From PSRJ01 sp963825305 (lineage in GTDB: Bacteria > Acidobacteriota > Terriglobia > Bryobacterales > Bryobacteraceae): 64,000 bases of DNA. Shown piece by piece: positions 1 through 8,594 of this stretch; within the stretch, counting starts at the first letter, position 1; every line of letters starts with the position of its first letter. The translations under genes and the position numbers were made by a program. The DNA lies in assembly GCA_963825305.1 (NCBI GenBank), contig CAWGTA010000001.1, positions 248,001 to 312,000 on the forward strand, given 5' to 3'. A model generated the notes under the pieces. That model ran no database searches. It was not told the origin of the DNA and saw nothing but the letters and a program-made list of their open reading frames with translations.

Positions 1-435
1 GAGAAGATTAAAGTGCAGATCCGCCAGCCAGGTGAGGCTGCGGAGCACGGCCGGCTCCGAGGCGCCCAAGTCCTTACCTGTATAGGGATCGATCAGCCGC
101 TGCAGGTAGCTCCCGTTGCGCTCCAGCCAGACCACGACCGCTTGATCGGGCGTCTTCGTTTCAAAAACGTAACCGGCGCTGTAGTGAGGGTGCGCCTTCT
201 GGGCGGCTATGCGTAGTTGTGCGGGAGTCAGCCTGCGGCCGGAGACTGCGACGATGGTGGGCTTGGGGCGAAGCGCTTTGAAGAGCTTGTCGCGGAAGAC
301 CAGGGCGCTGCCGGAGACGCAGATCGCGACGACGTACAATCCGACGGCGATGCCTGTCCATAAATGAACTTGAAAAAGCGCTCTGCGCAACCAGATTTGT
401 TGAGGATGGCGCGCCCATCGTTCGCCGAGAGTCAT
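1..435 (-). CDS. PepSY-associated membrane protein (N-terminal part, runs off the window)
   Basis: Reading the minus strand from an ATG at 435 gives an open frame to the window edge, so about 145 N-terminal residues are visible. It begins MTLGERWARHPQQIW, then a membrane segment near residues 20-45 (HLWTGIAVGLYVVAICVSGS), followed by VFRDKLFKALRP and a soluble stretch with PYTGKDLG. This is the usual start of PepSY-TM proteins, inner-membrane proteins often linked to siderophore uptake or ferric reduction. The PYTGKxLG motif belongs to the PepSY repeat. It is divergent from the chemoreceptor at 566. Function beyond the family is unknown. Confidence 0.75.
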   Translation of the reverse strand, partial: MTLGERWARHPQQIWLRRALFQVHLWTGIAVGLYVVAICVSGSALVFRDKLFKALRPKPTIVAVSGRRLTPAQLRIAAQKAHPHYSAGYVFETKTPDQAVVVWLERNGSYLQRLIDPYTGKDLGASEPAVLRSLTWLADLHFNLL

Positions 436-565
436 GCGACTCTCTCTATCGTACGGCTTCCACGCGCCTGCAACTACTGTTCTTACCGTATTTAGTTCAT
501 CCGACCTATTCACCCGCGGCGCAAATGCCGATAAGGAACCTTGGGTAGGTAGAACGAGGAGAGTA

Positions 566-1996
566 ATGCGCTCGAAATGGACAGTCGGAAAGAAACTGAT
601 GACGGCCGCCGGTGCCATGCTGCTGGTCGTCCTCGGTTTCACGTTCGCTTCACTAAACTCTCTTAATACGGTGAGCGGCGAGCTGGCAAACTCTGCGGGA
701 CTGGCCGCGGAGATGGCCTTGGCCGGGAATCTCAAGGCAACGGCCAATATCATGCGCACGGGTCAACGCGGGGTCCTTCTCCTCACCCTGCAAAAGGACG
801 CAAAGGGCCTGGCAAAGCAACAGCAAGATTACGCGAAGTATTACCAGACCGAGCGGGACCAACTCGCCGGGATTAGACCGGTGCTGGTGACCGATAAAGG
901 CAGGGAGCTGATAAACGCTTTGGAATCCCAGGTAGAAAAGCACGCTGCCTGCTTCCGCCAGGTTTCAGAACTTTGCGCCTCGGGCCAGATCGACGAAGCG
1001 GCCGCAATCTATAAAGAGAAGGGCGCGCCAGCCGGAGCCGCAATGGAAAAGGCGGCGACCGAACTGACCGAGCTAGTGGCGCAGTTCATGCAGGATAGCA
1101 GGGCTATCGGGGAGGCTAAGGTCGGCAACGCGCGGTGGACGGCCATCTTGATGAACGTCGTGGCGTTCGTCGTAGTCGGGGTCATGATCTACATCGTCCG
1201 CGGAATCAGCCGAACCTTGCGCATAATGGCGGCAGAACTGAGCGAGGGCGCGGCGCAGATTCACGCTGCGACATCCCAGGTCTCGACTGCCAGCCAATCG
1301 CTGGCCCAGGCGGCGTCCGAACAATCCGCTTCCATGGAAGAGACCGCCTCTTCGAGCGAAGAGGTCACCTCAATGACGCGTAAGAACACTGACAATTCGA
1401 AGGCCGCGGCTCAGGAAATGGATGCGGTGGATGGGCGAGTCTCCGACGGGAACGCTGCCCTCGACCAGATGGTCTCTTCGATGGAAGAGATCACTTCATC
1501 CAGCGCGAAGATTTCGAAGATCATCAAAACCATCGATGACATCGCCTTCCAGACCAACATTCTGGCATTGAACGCCGCTGTGGAAGCGGCGCGGGCGGGC
1601 GAAGCAGGGATGGGTTTCGCGGTGGTCGCCGAAGAAGTTCGCAATCTGTCGCACCGCTCGGCGCAAGCGGCCCAAGACACCGCGGCGCTCATCGAAGATT
1701 CGATTGGCAAATCGAACGAAGGAAGCGCCAAGCTCCAGCAGGTGGCAGAAGTGATCCGCTCGATTACGGAGAGCACGGTTAAAGTGAAGGTGCTGGTAGA
1801 CGAAGTGAACGTGGGCAGCGACGAACAGGCCAAAGGGATCGAGGGAATCTCGCGCGCCATCGCTCAGATGGCCCAGGTCACTCAGGCAACGGCGGCAAAC
1901 TCGCAACAGACTGCCGCGGCCAGCCAGGAGATGGCGGCGCAGGCGCACACGCTGACCGAGATCGCCCAGCAGCTACGGACGATGGTGGGAGCCTAG
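566..1996 (+). CDS. methyl-accepting chemotaxis protein
   Basis: Transmembrane chemoreceptor of about 476 residues. A first membrane helix lies near residues 10-30 (AAGAMLLVVLGFTFASL), then a roughly 160-residue helical sensor region of four-helix-bundle type, a second helix near 190-212 (ILMNVVAFVVVGVMIYIV), then a long coiled signalling domain. The conserved hairpin tip is seen as DDIAFQTNILALNAAVEAAR, followed by EEVRNLSHRSA. No clear HAMP domain separates the second helix from the signalling coil. I chose the ATG at 566 because it follows GAGGAGAG and directly precedes a normal receptor start; an upstream in-frame ATG at 434 adds 44 unlikely residues. Ligand unknown; no che genes are in the window. 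Confidence 0.93.
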   Translation: MRSKWTVGKKLMTAAGAMLLVVLGFTFASLNSLNTVSGELANSAGLAAEMALAGNLKATANIMRTGQRGVLLLTLQKDAKGLAKQQQDYAKYYQTERDQLAGIRPVLVTDKGRELINALESQVEKHAACFRQVSELCASGQIDEAAAIYKEKGAPAGAAMEKAATELTELVAQFMQDSRAIGEAKVGNARWTAILMNVVAFVVVGVMIYIVRGISRTLRIMAAELSEGAAQIHAATSQVSTASQSLAQAASEQSASMEETASSSEEVTSMTRKNTDNSKAAAQEMDAVDGRVSDGNAALDQMVSSMEEITSSSAKISKIIKTIDDIAFQTNILALNAAVEAARAGEAGMGFAVVAEEVRNLSHRSAQAAQDTAALIEDSIGKSNEGSAKLQQVAEVIRSITESTVKVKVLVDEVNVGSDEQAKGIEGISRAIAQMAQVTQATAANSQQTAAASQEMAAQAHTLTEIAQQLRTMVGA

Positions 1997-2014
1997 GACT
2001 GCTGAGTTACAGAC

Positions 2015-2115
2015 GTGGCGCAGGCACTCTTGCCTGCCGGGTCGAGACTCATCTCGACCAGATCCACTAAACGCCGGCATGAGTGCCGGCGCGGCAGACT
2101 GAGAGTCTGCGCCAC
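2015..2115. repeat. interspersed palindromic intergenic repeat, copy 1
   Basis: About 100 bp bounded by perfect 9-bp inverted ends (GTGGCGCAG and CTGCGCCAC). It contains GCAGGCACTCTTGCCTGC and GCCGGCATGAGTGCCGGC style hairpins. A related copy lies at 60512-60618 with the same order of motifs. It sits between the chemoreceptor and the amidohydrolase, and wrongly extends the open frame upstream of the latter. Confidence 0.75.
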
Positions 2116-2152
2116 GGACCGTGGTATCCTCACGGATCGAGGATCACCGACC

Positions 2153-3250
2153 GTGAATTTTGCCCCTCAGCTCCCTTCGCGCCGCACCACGCGGCGGGAC
2201 CTTTTGACGGCGGGAGTGGCCGCTCTCGCCGTGGGCACCGGGCTAACGCGCAGGTCGCGGGCCCAGACCCCCGCCGCCAATCCGCGCGTGATCGATTGCC
2301 ACCACCACTTCGTATCGCCCGATTTTCTGAAAACCCTCACGGCCAAACAGGGCCATAAAGTCGAGGGGCTTACCAGTTACTTTCCGCTGGGGCTTTGGAC
2401 GAATTACTCGCCCGCGAAGGATATTGAGTTGATGGACCGGCAGGGCGTGGCGACGGCCATGCTCTCGGTCACGTCCCCCGGCGTCTGGTTCGGCGACAAA
2501 GACGAAGCGCGCAAACTCGCCCGCGAGATGAACGAGTACGGCGCCCGGATGGTGTCGGACTATAAAGGACGCTACGGCCTGTTCGCGCTGTTGCCGCTCC
2601 CGCTGATCGACGAAAGCTTGCGCGAGATCGAGTACGCGCTCGATACGCTGAAGGCCGACGGCGTGGGGATACTGACCAGCTATGGCAACCACTGGCTCGG
2701 GGACGCGCAGTTCCGGCCGGTGCTCGACGAACTGAATCGCCGCAAGGCCGTCGTATACACCCACCCCATCGACGCCCCGTGCTGCCAGGACCTGTGGCCG
2801 GACGTGAACCCCACCACGCTCGAGTTTCCCACCGACACGGCGCGGACCATACTGAGCCTGCTGGTGACGAACGCGGCCACTCGCTATGCCGACACGCGCT
2901 TCATTTTTTCGCACGGCGGCGGGACGATGCCCGCGGTGATCGGCCGTTTGGGAATTGGCGGCGCCGATACGCTCAACGGAGTCCTGGGCCGCGCGCCCGA
3001 GCCCAATTCCAGGCTGTACCATCTGCGGCGGTTTTACTATGACACCGCGATGTCCACCAACGTGGTGCAGATGCAGGGGCTGAAAACGATTGCCGGCACC
3101 TCGCAGATCGTGTTCGGGACCGACTACCCGTTCGGCGGCGATGCCGCCAAGCACCTTCAGGGCCTGCAAAGCTGCGGCCTGAACACGGAGGAGTTGCGCG
3201 GCATCCAGCGGGAAAACGCGCTCAAATTCCTGCCCAGATTAAGCGCGTAG
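2153..3250 (+). CDS. secreted amidohydrolase (TIM-barrel, ACMSD-like family)
   Basis: Predicted metal-dependent hydrolase or decarboxylase of the amidohydrolase_2 family, 365 residues. A twin-arginine signal is visible at the N terminus (RRTTRRDLLTAGVAALAVG), so export of the folded protein is likely. Metal-site motifs are present in order: DCHHHF near residue 45, YTHP near residue 204, FSHGGG near 254, and FGTDYPF near 320. This matches aminocarboxymuconate-semialdehyde decarboxylase-like enzymes, but the substrate cannot be told. The GTG at 2153 is chosen because it starts just before the twin-arginine signal; the open frame upstream is repeat DNA. Confidence 0.88.
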   Translation: MNFAPQLPSRRTTRRDLLTAGVAALAVGTGLTRRSRAQTPAANPRVIDCHHHFVSPDFLKTLTAKQGHKVEGLTSYFPLGLWTNYSPAKDIELMDRQGVATAMLSVTSPGVWFGDKDEARKLAREMNEYGARMVSDYKGRYGLFALLPLPLIDESLREIEYALDTLKADGVGILTSYGNHWLGDAQFRPVLDELNRRKAVVYTHPIDAPCCQDLWPDVNPTTLEFPTDTARTILSLLVTNAATRYADTRFIFSHGGGTMPAVIGRLGIGGADTLNGVLGRAPEPNSRLYHLRRFYYDTAMSTNVVQMQGLKTIAGTSQIVFGTDYPFGGDAAKHLQGLQSCGLNTEELRGIQRENALKFLPRLSA

Positions 3251-3369
3251 TGGGGCACGCTTTAGCCGATGGGGCAAGCTTAAAGCACGCCCCACCTTGA
3301 CTTTCGCAGGCAGCGTACTTTATTCTAACGATTCCACTTGGCCTTAAGTTGCCTTGGCCAGCCCTGCGT

Positions 3370-3810
3370 ATGCGAGATCCAGCGCGCCACGAATCCGAGA
3401 CCGTGGAACGGTTTCTCGATTCAACCTTGGACAGCGTCGATCATGCGGAGGAGCTTGCGGTCGGGGTGGCCCAGAGAGCGGGTTTCGACGAAGACGATTT
3501 GCTGAAGATCGGAATGGCCGTGCGCGAGTCCGTTGTGAACGCGGTGGTCCATGGCAATCGCTACAACGCCAATAAGAAGGTTCGCTTTTCCGTGACGAAG
3601 AACTCGGAGCGGTACACCATACGGATCGCCGACGAGGGTGAAGGATTCGACTACGAGCACTTACCGGATCCGCTGGCCGAGGAGAATCTGATGCGCGGTT
3701 CCGGACGGGGCATTTTCCTCATCCGCTCGTTCATGGACGAGTTGCAGATTCGCCGCCTGGAGCCGGGCGGGATGGAATTCGTCATGGTCAAGTATATGGG
3801 TCCAAAATAG
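3370..3810 (+). CDS. anti-sigma factor serine kinase, RsbW/SpoIIAB-like
   Basis: Small GHKL ATPase of about 146 residues. The N box is seen as GMAVRESVVNAVVHGN, the G1 box as IADEGEGFD and the G2 region as GSGRGIFLIRSFMD. Such proteins hold a sigma factor inactive and phosphorylate a STAS-domain antagonist. The antagonist is very likely the next gene (3844), 33 bp downstream, giving a two-gene partner-switching module. No sigma factor lies next to it. Start: ATG at 3370, or TTG at 3349, which would add seven residues; neither has a strong ribosome binding site. Confidence 0.88.
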   Translation: MRDPARHESETVERFLDSTLDSVDHAEELAVGVAQRAGFDEDDLLKIGMAVRESVVNAVVHGNRYNANKKVRFSVTKNSERYTIRIADEGEGFDYEHLPDPLAEENLMRGSGRGIFLIRSFMDELQIRRLEPGGMEFVMVKYMGPK

Positions 3811-3843
3811 GGATTTCGACAGCTTCATGAGGGAGGCATTTCA

Positions 3844-4188
3844 GTGAGTGTAAAGTTGAATACGCGACAGGTAGGCGATGTGAGCGTGGTGGACGTGTCG
3901 GGGCGGATCACCCTCGGGGAGGGCTCCAGCGCGCTGCGCGATACCTTGCGCGACATGGTCTCCAAGAGCCAGAAAAAGATCCTGCTCAATTTGGGCGACG
4001 TGTCGTATATCGACAGCTCCGGCATAGGCGAGCTGGTATCGGGATTCACGACCGTGACCAACAGCGGTGGCCAGCTCAAGCTTTTGAACCTGACCAAGCG
4101 GGTGAAGGACCTGTTACAGATCACCAAGCTGTACACGGTCTTCGACGTTCACGAAGATGAAGCGGGGGCGATCAGGAGCTTCGCCTAG
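3844..4188 (+). CDS. anti-sigma factor antagonist, STAS domain (RsbV/SpoIIAA-like)
   Basis: A single STAS domain of 114 residues. The phosphorylation loop is seen as YIDSSGIGEL, where the first or second Ser is the expected target of the kinase encoded just upstream. Unphosphorylated antagonist would bind the kinase and free the sigma factor. The GTG start follows a clear GGGAGGC ribosome binding site. It is convergent with thiS, with 10 bp between the stop codons. Confidence 0.93.
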   Translation: MSVKLNTRQVGDVSVVDVSGRITLGEGSSALRDTLRDMVSKSQKKILLNLGDVSYIDSSGIGELVSGFTTVTNSGGQLKLLNLTKRVKDLLQITKLYTVFDVHEDEAGAIRSFA

Positions 4189-4198
4189 GCGCGGTGCG

Positions 4199-4405
4199 TC
4201 AGCCGCCGCCCACGAATTGCACAACCTCGATCTCGGCTCCTGGCTGCAATACAGTATCGGCCCAATGGGGCTGTTTGACGATCCGGCGGTTGAGTTCCAC
4301 CGCGACCCGCGAGGGGTCCAGGCGGAGTTGTTCGAGCAGTCCCAGGACCGTCTGTCCTTCGGGGGCCGTGCGGGGTTCGCCGTTGAGGACGATCTCTATG
4401 GCCAT
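4199..4405 (-). CDS. thiS: sulfur carrier protein ThiS
   Basis: Ubiquitin-fold sulfur carrier of 68 residues for thiazole synthesis in thiamine biosynthesis. It begins MAIEIVLNGEPR and carries the family pattern of LNRRIV near the middle. It ends in VVQFVGGG. ThiS normally ends in Gly-Gly, the site adenylated by ThiF and converted to thiocarboxylate; here one extra Gly is present, as in some homologues. No other thiamine gene is adjacent. An in-frame start at 4432 would add nine residues. Confidence 0.88.
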   Translation of the reverse strand: MAIEIVLNGEPRTAPEGQTVLGLLEQLRLDPSRVAVELNRRIVKQPHWADTVLQPGAEIEVVQFVGGG

Positions 4406-4475
4406 GCTTCGGTTGACACCCTTGTTTTGCAACCATTATAGTCAATTCTTGAGCCTCGTCTCCCCGTAAACACAA

Positions 4476-4868
4476 ATGCCCAATTCGTACCCTGAACTGT
4501 ATTTCCCTGTCCTGGTGCAAGGGCTGCTGGCCGTGGTGATTGCGGCGGCGCTCATCATCATCTCTTATGTGTTCGGGAAGAAGGTCAAAAACAAAATCAA
4601 GGACACGCCGTACGAATCCGGCATCACCCCCACCGGCGATGCACGCGGGCGCTTCAGCGTGAGATTCTACCTGGTTGCGATGCTGTTCATCCTGTTCGAT
4701 ATTGAAGCCATCTTTCTATATCCGTGGGCGGTGGTGTATCGCGATCTAAGGTGGTTCGGATTCGTCGAAATGCTGATATTTGTAGTGTTGATCCTCTCCG
4801 GCTTCTTTTACATCTGGAAGAAGGGCGCTTTGGATTGGGCTCAGAAGGACCGAACGGCGAAGCGATAA
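4476..4868 (+). CDS. nuoA: NADH-quinone oxidoreductase subunit A
   Basis: First gene of the complex I operon; 130 residues with three membrane helices. The signature YESGITPTGDARGRFSVRFYLVAM lies in the middle, followed by ILFDIEAIFLYPWA in helix 2, where the acidic residues are conserved. It contributes to the membrane arm near the quinone site. nuoC follows after 10 bp, so there is no room for nuoB, which normally comes next. Confidence 0.97.
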   Translation: MPNSYPELYFPVLVQGLLAVVIAAALIIISYVFGKKVKNKIKDTPYESGITPTGDARGRFSVRFYLVAMLFILFDIEAIFLYPWAVVYRDLRWFGFVEMLIFVVLILSGFFYIWKKGALDWAQKDRTAKR

Positions 4869-4878
4869 GAGACTCGAA

Positions 4879-5352
4879 ATGATACCGGAAAATTTGCGGG
4901 AACACGCCGCCGCCGTAGCCGTGGATGCGTTCGACCGGGACGCCCTGACCGGCGGCCATTTCGACCTGGGCGAGCTGACGCTGGAAATTGCGCCACCGAA
5001 AATTGTGAGCGTCTGCGGATTCCTCAAGTACGACCAGAAGTTCATCCGGCTGAGCTCGGCGGCGGGGGTGGATCGTTATCCGGCCGAGCCGCGCTTCGAG
5101 GTGGTCTACCATCTGCACTCCATCGAACGCAACGAGCTGCTGCGGTTAAAATGCCGGCTGCCCGGAACGGATCCGGTGATCGAATCGGTCACTTCGGTTT
5201 GGCGTTCCGCCAACTGGTACGAACGGGAAGTGTTCGACCTGTTTGGCATCCAGTTTCTCAACCACCCCGACTTACGGCGCATCCTGATGCCGGAAGATTG
5301 GGAAGGACACCCGTTGCGGAAAGATTATCCGATAACGGGTTTTAGGATGTAG
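4879..5352 (+). CDS. nuoC: NADH-quinone oxidoreductase subunit C
   Basis: Peripheral-arm subunit of 157 residues (30 kDa subunit family), not fused to NuoD. Typical motifs: YHLHSI, SVWRSANWYEREVFDLFGI, and the C-terminal pattern LRRILMPEDWEGHPLRKDYP. It scaffolds the Q-module together with NuoD and NuoB. nuoD starts 2 bp after its stop, which indicates tight translational coupling. Confidence 0.97.
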   Translation: MIPENLREHAAAVAVDAFDRDALTGGHFDLGELTLEIAPPKIVSVCGFLKYDQKFIRLSSAAGVDRYPAEPRFEVVYHLHSIERNELLRLKCRLPGTDPVIESVTSVWRSANWYEREVFDLFGIQFLNHPDLRRILMPEDWEGHPLRKDYPITGFRM

Positions 5353-5354
5353 CC

Positions 5355-6584
5355 ATGAGCGAAGCGGAAGTCCCTGGACAATTCGCTGCGACCCTGGAGC
5401 AAGAGCCGACGGGGAACCAGCCGCGGCGCATGATTCTCAACATGGGGCCGCAGCATCCCTCCACGCATGGCGTACTGCGCCTGTTGATCGAGCTGGATGG
5501 CGAAATCATCACCCGGTGCCAGCCGGATATCGGGTATCTGCACACCGGCATCGAGAAGGAGTTCGAGGTCAAGAACTATCAGCAGGCGGTGACGCTGACT
5601 GACCGCGTGGACTACCTGGCGCCGCTCTCCAATAACCTGTGCTACTGCCTGGCAGCGGAGAAGCTGCTGGGCCTGGAGATTCCGCCGCAAGCCCAATGGA
5701 TGCGCGTGATGCTCACGGAACTTACGCGCCTGAACAGCCACCTGGTATGGCTGGGGACGCACGCCATCGACATCGGCGCGATGAGCGTGTTTCTTTACTG
5801 CTTCCGGGAGCGCGAGGATATCCTGCGCATTTTCGAGATGTTCTCGGGACAGCGCATGATGACCAGCTACTTCCGGATCGGCGGGCTGGCGCTGGAGCCG
5901 CCGCGCGGATGGCAGCAGCGGGTGAAGAAGTTCATCGACGTTTTTCCGAGCCGTGTGGACGAGTACGAGAACCTGCTGACCAACAACCAGATCTGGATTG
6001 GGCGGACTCGCGGCGTGGGATTCATTTCGCTGGAAGACATGCTGGACCTGGGAATCACGGGTCCCATGCTGCGCGCCGCCGGCCTGAAGATGGATGCGCG
6101 CAAAGACCGGCCCTACAGCAGCTACGAGAAGTTCGATTTCGAAGTGCCCACGCGCACGGAAAACGACGTGTACGCGCGCTATCAGTGCCGCATCGAGGAG
6201 ATGCGCCAAAGCGCCCGGATCGTCAAGCAGGCGATGGAAGGGATGCCCTCGGGACCCTGGAAGGCCGATGATCAGCACGTGGTATTGCCCGACCGCGAAA
6301 AGATGAAGACGCAGATGGAGGCGCTCATCTACCATTTCAAGATTGTGACCGAGGGTTTCCGCGTGCCGGAGGGCGAGGTCTACCAGGTGATCGAATCGCC
6401 GCGCGGCGAACTGGGGTATTACATGATCAGCGACGGAACCACGAAGCCATACAGGGTGCACATGCGGACGCCGAGTTTCGGCAATCTGCAAGCCGTGCCG
6501 AAGATGGTGGAAGGGATTCTGATCGCGGATGTAATCGCGTCGATCGGCAGCATGGATTTTGTGTTGGGGGATACGGACCGGTAG
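5355..6584 (+). CDS. nuoD: NADH-quinone oxidoreductase subunit D
   Basis: The 49 kDa quinone-module subunit, 409 residues, related to the large subunit of NiFe hydrogenase but without nickel-binding cysteines. Seen: NMGPQHPSTHGVLR near the N terminus (quinone-pocket histidine loop), GYLHTGIEK, TRLNSHLVWLGTHA, and the C-terminal MDFVLGDTDR. Full length. nuoE starts at the next base, so the genes are co-translated. Confidence 0.98.
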   Translation: MSEAEVPGQFAATLEQEPTGNQPRRMILNMGPQHPSTHGVLRLLIELDGEIITRCQPDIGYLHTGIEKEFEVKNYQQAVTLTDRVDYLAPLSNNLCYCLAAEKLLGLEIPPQAQWMRVMLTELTRLNSHLVWLGTHAIDIGAMSVFLYCFREREDILRIFEMFSGQRMMTSYFRIGGLALEPPRGWQQRVKKFIDVFPSRVDEYENLLTNNQIWIGRTRGVGFISLEDMLDLGITGPMLRAAGLKMDARKDRPYSSYEKFDFEVPTRTENDVYARYQCRIEEMRQSARIVKQAMEGMPSGPWKADDQHVVLPDREKMKTQMEALIYHFKIVTEGFRVPEGEVYQVIESPRGELGYYMISDGTTKPYRVHMRTPSFGNLQAVPKMVEGILIADVIASIGSMDFVLGDTDR

Positions 6585-7064
6585 ATGACTTTCTCTCCAG
6601 AAACCGAAGCGCGATTCGCCAAGCTTCTCCAGAGCTATCCACCCGGAAGGCAGCGTTCCGCGATGATCCCGATGCTGTTGTACGGGCAGGACGAAGTGGG
6701 GCACATTTCCGACGAGCTGATTGAAGAAGTGGCCACGCGCGTGGGCGTCACGCCTCTGCAAGTGAACGAGGTGTTGTCGTACTACTCCATGCTGCACAAG
6801 AAGCCCATGGGGAAGTACCACGTGCAGATCTGCACCAATATCAGTTGCCTGCTGTGGGACGGCGACAAGCTCTGGGAGCAGGCCTGCCAAAAGCTCGGGA
6901 TCGGCCACAAGGAAGTAACCGCCGACGGCCAGATTTCGCTGGAGGAAGTAGAATGCATCGGAGCGTGCTCGTGGGCGCCGGCGATCCAGGTGAATTACGA
7001 CTTCCATCATTTTGTGACGTCCGAACAGTTGGACCGGCTTTTGGAAGGGTTGAGGAAACAATGA
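6585..7064 (+). CDS. nuoE: NADH-quinone oxidoreductase subunit E
   Basis: Thioredoxin-like 24 kDa subunit of the NADH-oxidising module, 159 residues, carrying the N1a [2Fe-2S] cluster. The four cysteine ligands are visible in two pairs: ICTNISCLLWDG (C-x4-C) and VECIGACSWAP (C-x3-C). Length is normal. It ends before a palindromic repeat that separates it from nuoF. Confidence 0.97.
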   Translation: MTFSPETEARFAKLLQSYPPGRQRSAMIPMLLYGQDEVGHISDELIEEVATRVGVTPLQVNEVLSYYSMLHKKPMGKYHVQICTNISCLLWDGDKLWEQACQKLGIGHKEVTADGQISLEEVECIGACSWAPAIQVNYDFHHFVTSEQLDRLLEGLRKQ

Positions 7065-7075
7065 ACAGCGCCAAT

Positions 7076-7161
7076 GTGGGGCAGGCCTTACGGCCTGCCG
7101 CCGGGCTTGCGCGCGGCGCGCCGCCCCGAAGGGCGGCGGCAGCGCCGAAGCCCTGCCCCAC
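7076..7161. repeat. palindromic repeat between nuoE and nuoF
   Basis: GTGGGGCAGG at the left end and CCTGCCCCAC at the right form inverted ends. Inside are GGCAGGCCTTACGGCCTGCC and CCGCCCCGAAGGGCGG hairpins. It looks like a small mobile or REP-like unit dropped into the operon and could influence the level of downstream mRNA. Confidence 0.7.
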
Positions 7162-7184
7162 GAGCGGTGAAATCAGGCTTAATC

Positions 7185-8498
7185 ATGCTCTATAACGAAC
7201 CTAGTCCGCTCGAGACCCGCGTGCTCTCGCGCCGGTTCGGAATGCCGAACTCGGCGTCCATCGACACCTACCTTGCGACCGACGGCTACAAAGCGTTCAC
7301 CAAAGCCGCGGGTATGAAGCCCGAGCAGATCATCGAAGAAGTCAAAATTTCCAACTTGCGCGGGCGCGGCGGCGCGGGGTTTCCCACGGGCATGAAGTGG
7401 AGCTTCGTGCCGCGCAATTCGCCCAAGCCGAAATACATCGTGGTCAACGCCGACGAGAGCGAGCCGGGCACCTGCAAAGACCGGCTGTTGATGGAGTACG
7501 ATCCGCACCAGTTGATCGAGGGAATCCTGATCGCCGGTATGGCGGTGGATGCGCACGCGGGCTGGATCTACATCCGCGGCGAGTATCGCTACCTCATCGA
7601 GGTCATGGACAAGGCCATCGGCGAGGCGTATCAAAAGGGCTGGCTGGGCAAGAACATTCAGGGCACGGGCTTTGACTTCGAACTGTACACGCACACCGGC
7701 GCGGGCGCTTATGAATGCGGCGAGGAATCGGCGCTGCTCGAATCGCTCGAAGGCAAGCGCGGGATACCCCGCATACGGCCGCCATTTCCGGCGGTGGTGG
7801 GCGCGTTCCAATGCCCCACGGTGCTCAACAATGTCGAGACTTACTGCGCGGTGCCGCCGATCATCCTCGGTGGCGGTAGAGCGTTCGCCGACCTGGGTGT
7901 TCCCAAAGCCGGCGGCACCAAGCTCACCTGCCTGACGGGCCACATCAATAAACCGGGCGTGTACGAACTGACGCTGGGCTTTCCCGTGATGAAGATGATC
8001 AACGAGGTGGGCGGCGGCATGCGGAATGGAAAGAAGTTGAAGGCGTTTATTCCGGGTGGCACGTCGTGCCCGGTCCTGACTGCCGCGGAATGCGAGGGCG
8101 CCACCATGGACTACGACTCCATGGCCGGCCGGAAATCGATGCTCGGCTCGGGCGGCGTGGTGGTCATGGATGAAGACACGTGCATGGTGAAGGCCGCGCT
8201 GCGCATCATCCGGTTCTATGCCCACGAGAGTTGCGGCTGGTGCATTCCGTGCCGGGAGGGTACGGCGTGGCTGCGCAAACTGCTGACCCGCTTTCACGAA
8301 GGCAACGGCACGCGCACCGATATCGACCTGATCGGCGACGTGTCGCGGAACATGTTGGGCCGCACCTTCTGCCCGCTGGGCGATGCGGCATCGCTGCCGA
8401 CCACGTCCATCGTAGAAAAATTCCGGCAGGAGTTTGAGGACCATCTCAACGGCAGGCCGTGCCCGTTCGAGCACGCCAACCACATGGTGTCGGTATGA
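7185..8498 (+). CDS. nuoF: NADH-quinone oxidoreductase subunit F
   Basis: The 51 kDa NADH- and FMN-binding subunit, 437 residues. FMN/NADH loop GRGGAGFPTGMKW lies near residue 65, NADESEPGTCKDR near residue 88, GAGAYECGEESAL near residue 172. The N3 [4Fe-4S] ligands are in ESCGWCIPCREGT plus the later Cys in FCPLGDAA. The ATG at 7185 is chosen: the open frame upstream of it (from 7074) is only the palindromic repeat translated, and the family starts about here. Confidence 0.97.
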   Translation: MLYNEPSPLETRVLSRRFGMPNSASIDTYLATDGYKAFTKAAGMKPEQIIEEVKISNLRGRGGAGFPTGMKWSFVPRNSPKPKYIVVNADESEPGTCKDRLLMEYDPHQLIEGILIAGMAVDAHAGWIYIRGEYRYLIEVMDKAIGEAYQKGWLGKNIQGTGFDFELYTHTGAGAYECGEESALLESLEGKRGIPRIRPPFPAVVGAFQCPTVLNNVETYCAVPPIILGGGRAFADLGVPKAGGTKLTCLTGHINKPGVYELTLGFPVMKMINEVGGGMRNGKKLKAFIPGGTSCPVLTAAECEGATMDYDSMAGRKSMLGSGGVVVMDEDTCMVKAALRIIRFYAHESCGWCIPCREGTAWLRKLLTRFHEGNGTRTDIDLIGDVSRNMLGRTFCPLGDAASLPTTSIVEKFRQEFEDHLNGRPCPFEHANHMVSV

Positions 8499-8502
8499 GT
8501 AG

Positions 8503-8572
8503 GGCAGACCATCGCTGTCTGTGGTCTGCCGCATACGGTATCCGAGGCAGACGACGAAAACGATCGTCTGCC
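8503..8572. repeat. double hairpin repeat between nuoF and nuoG
   Basis: Two adjacent stem-loops of different loop sequence. The first has GGCAGACCA (8503-8511) pairing with TGGTCTGCC (8522-8530). The second has GGCAGACGA (8546-8554) pairing with TCGTCTGCC (8564-8572). It is followed by CCCCACAAGG just before nuoG. Possibly an inserted repetitive unit rather than a terminator, since no T-run follows. Confidence 0.7.
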
Positions 8573-8594
8573 CCACAAGGAAAAACAGGTTCAC

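Noticed and set aside
7074..7184. N-terminal extension of NuoF
   Set aside because: It translates the palindromic repeat; the family starts near the ATG at 7185.
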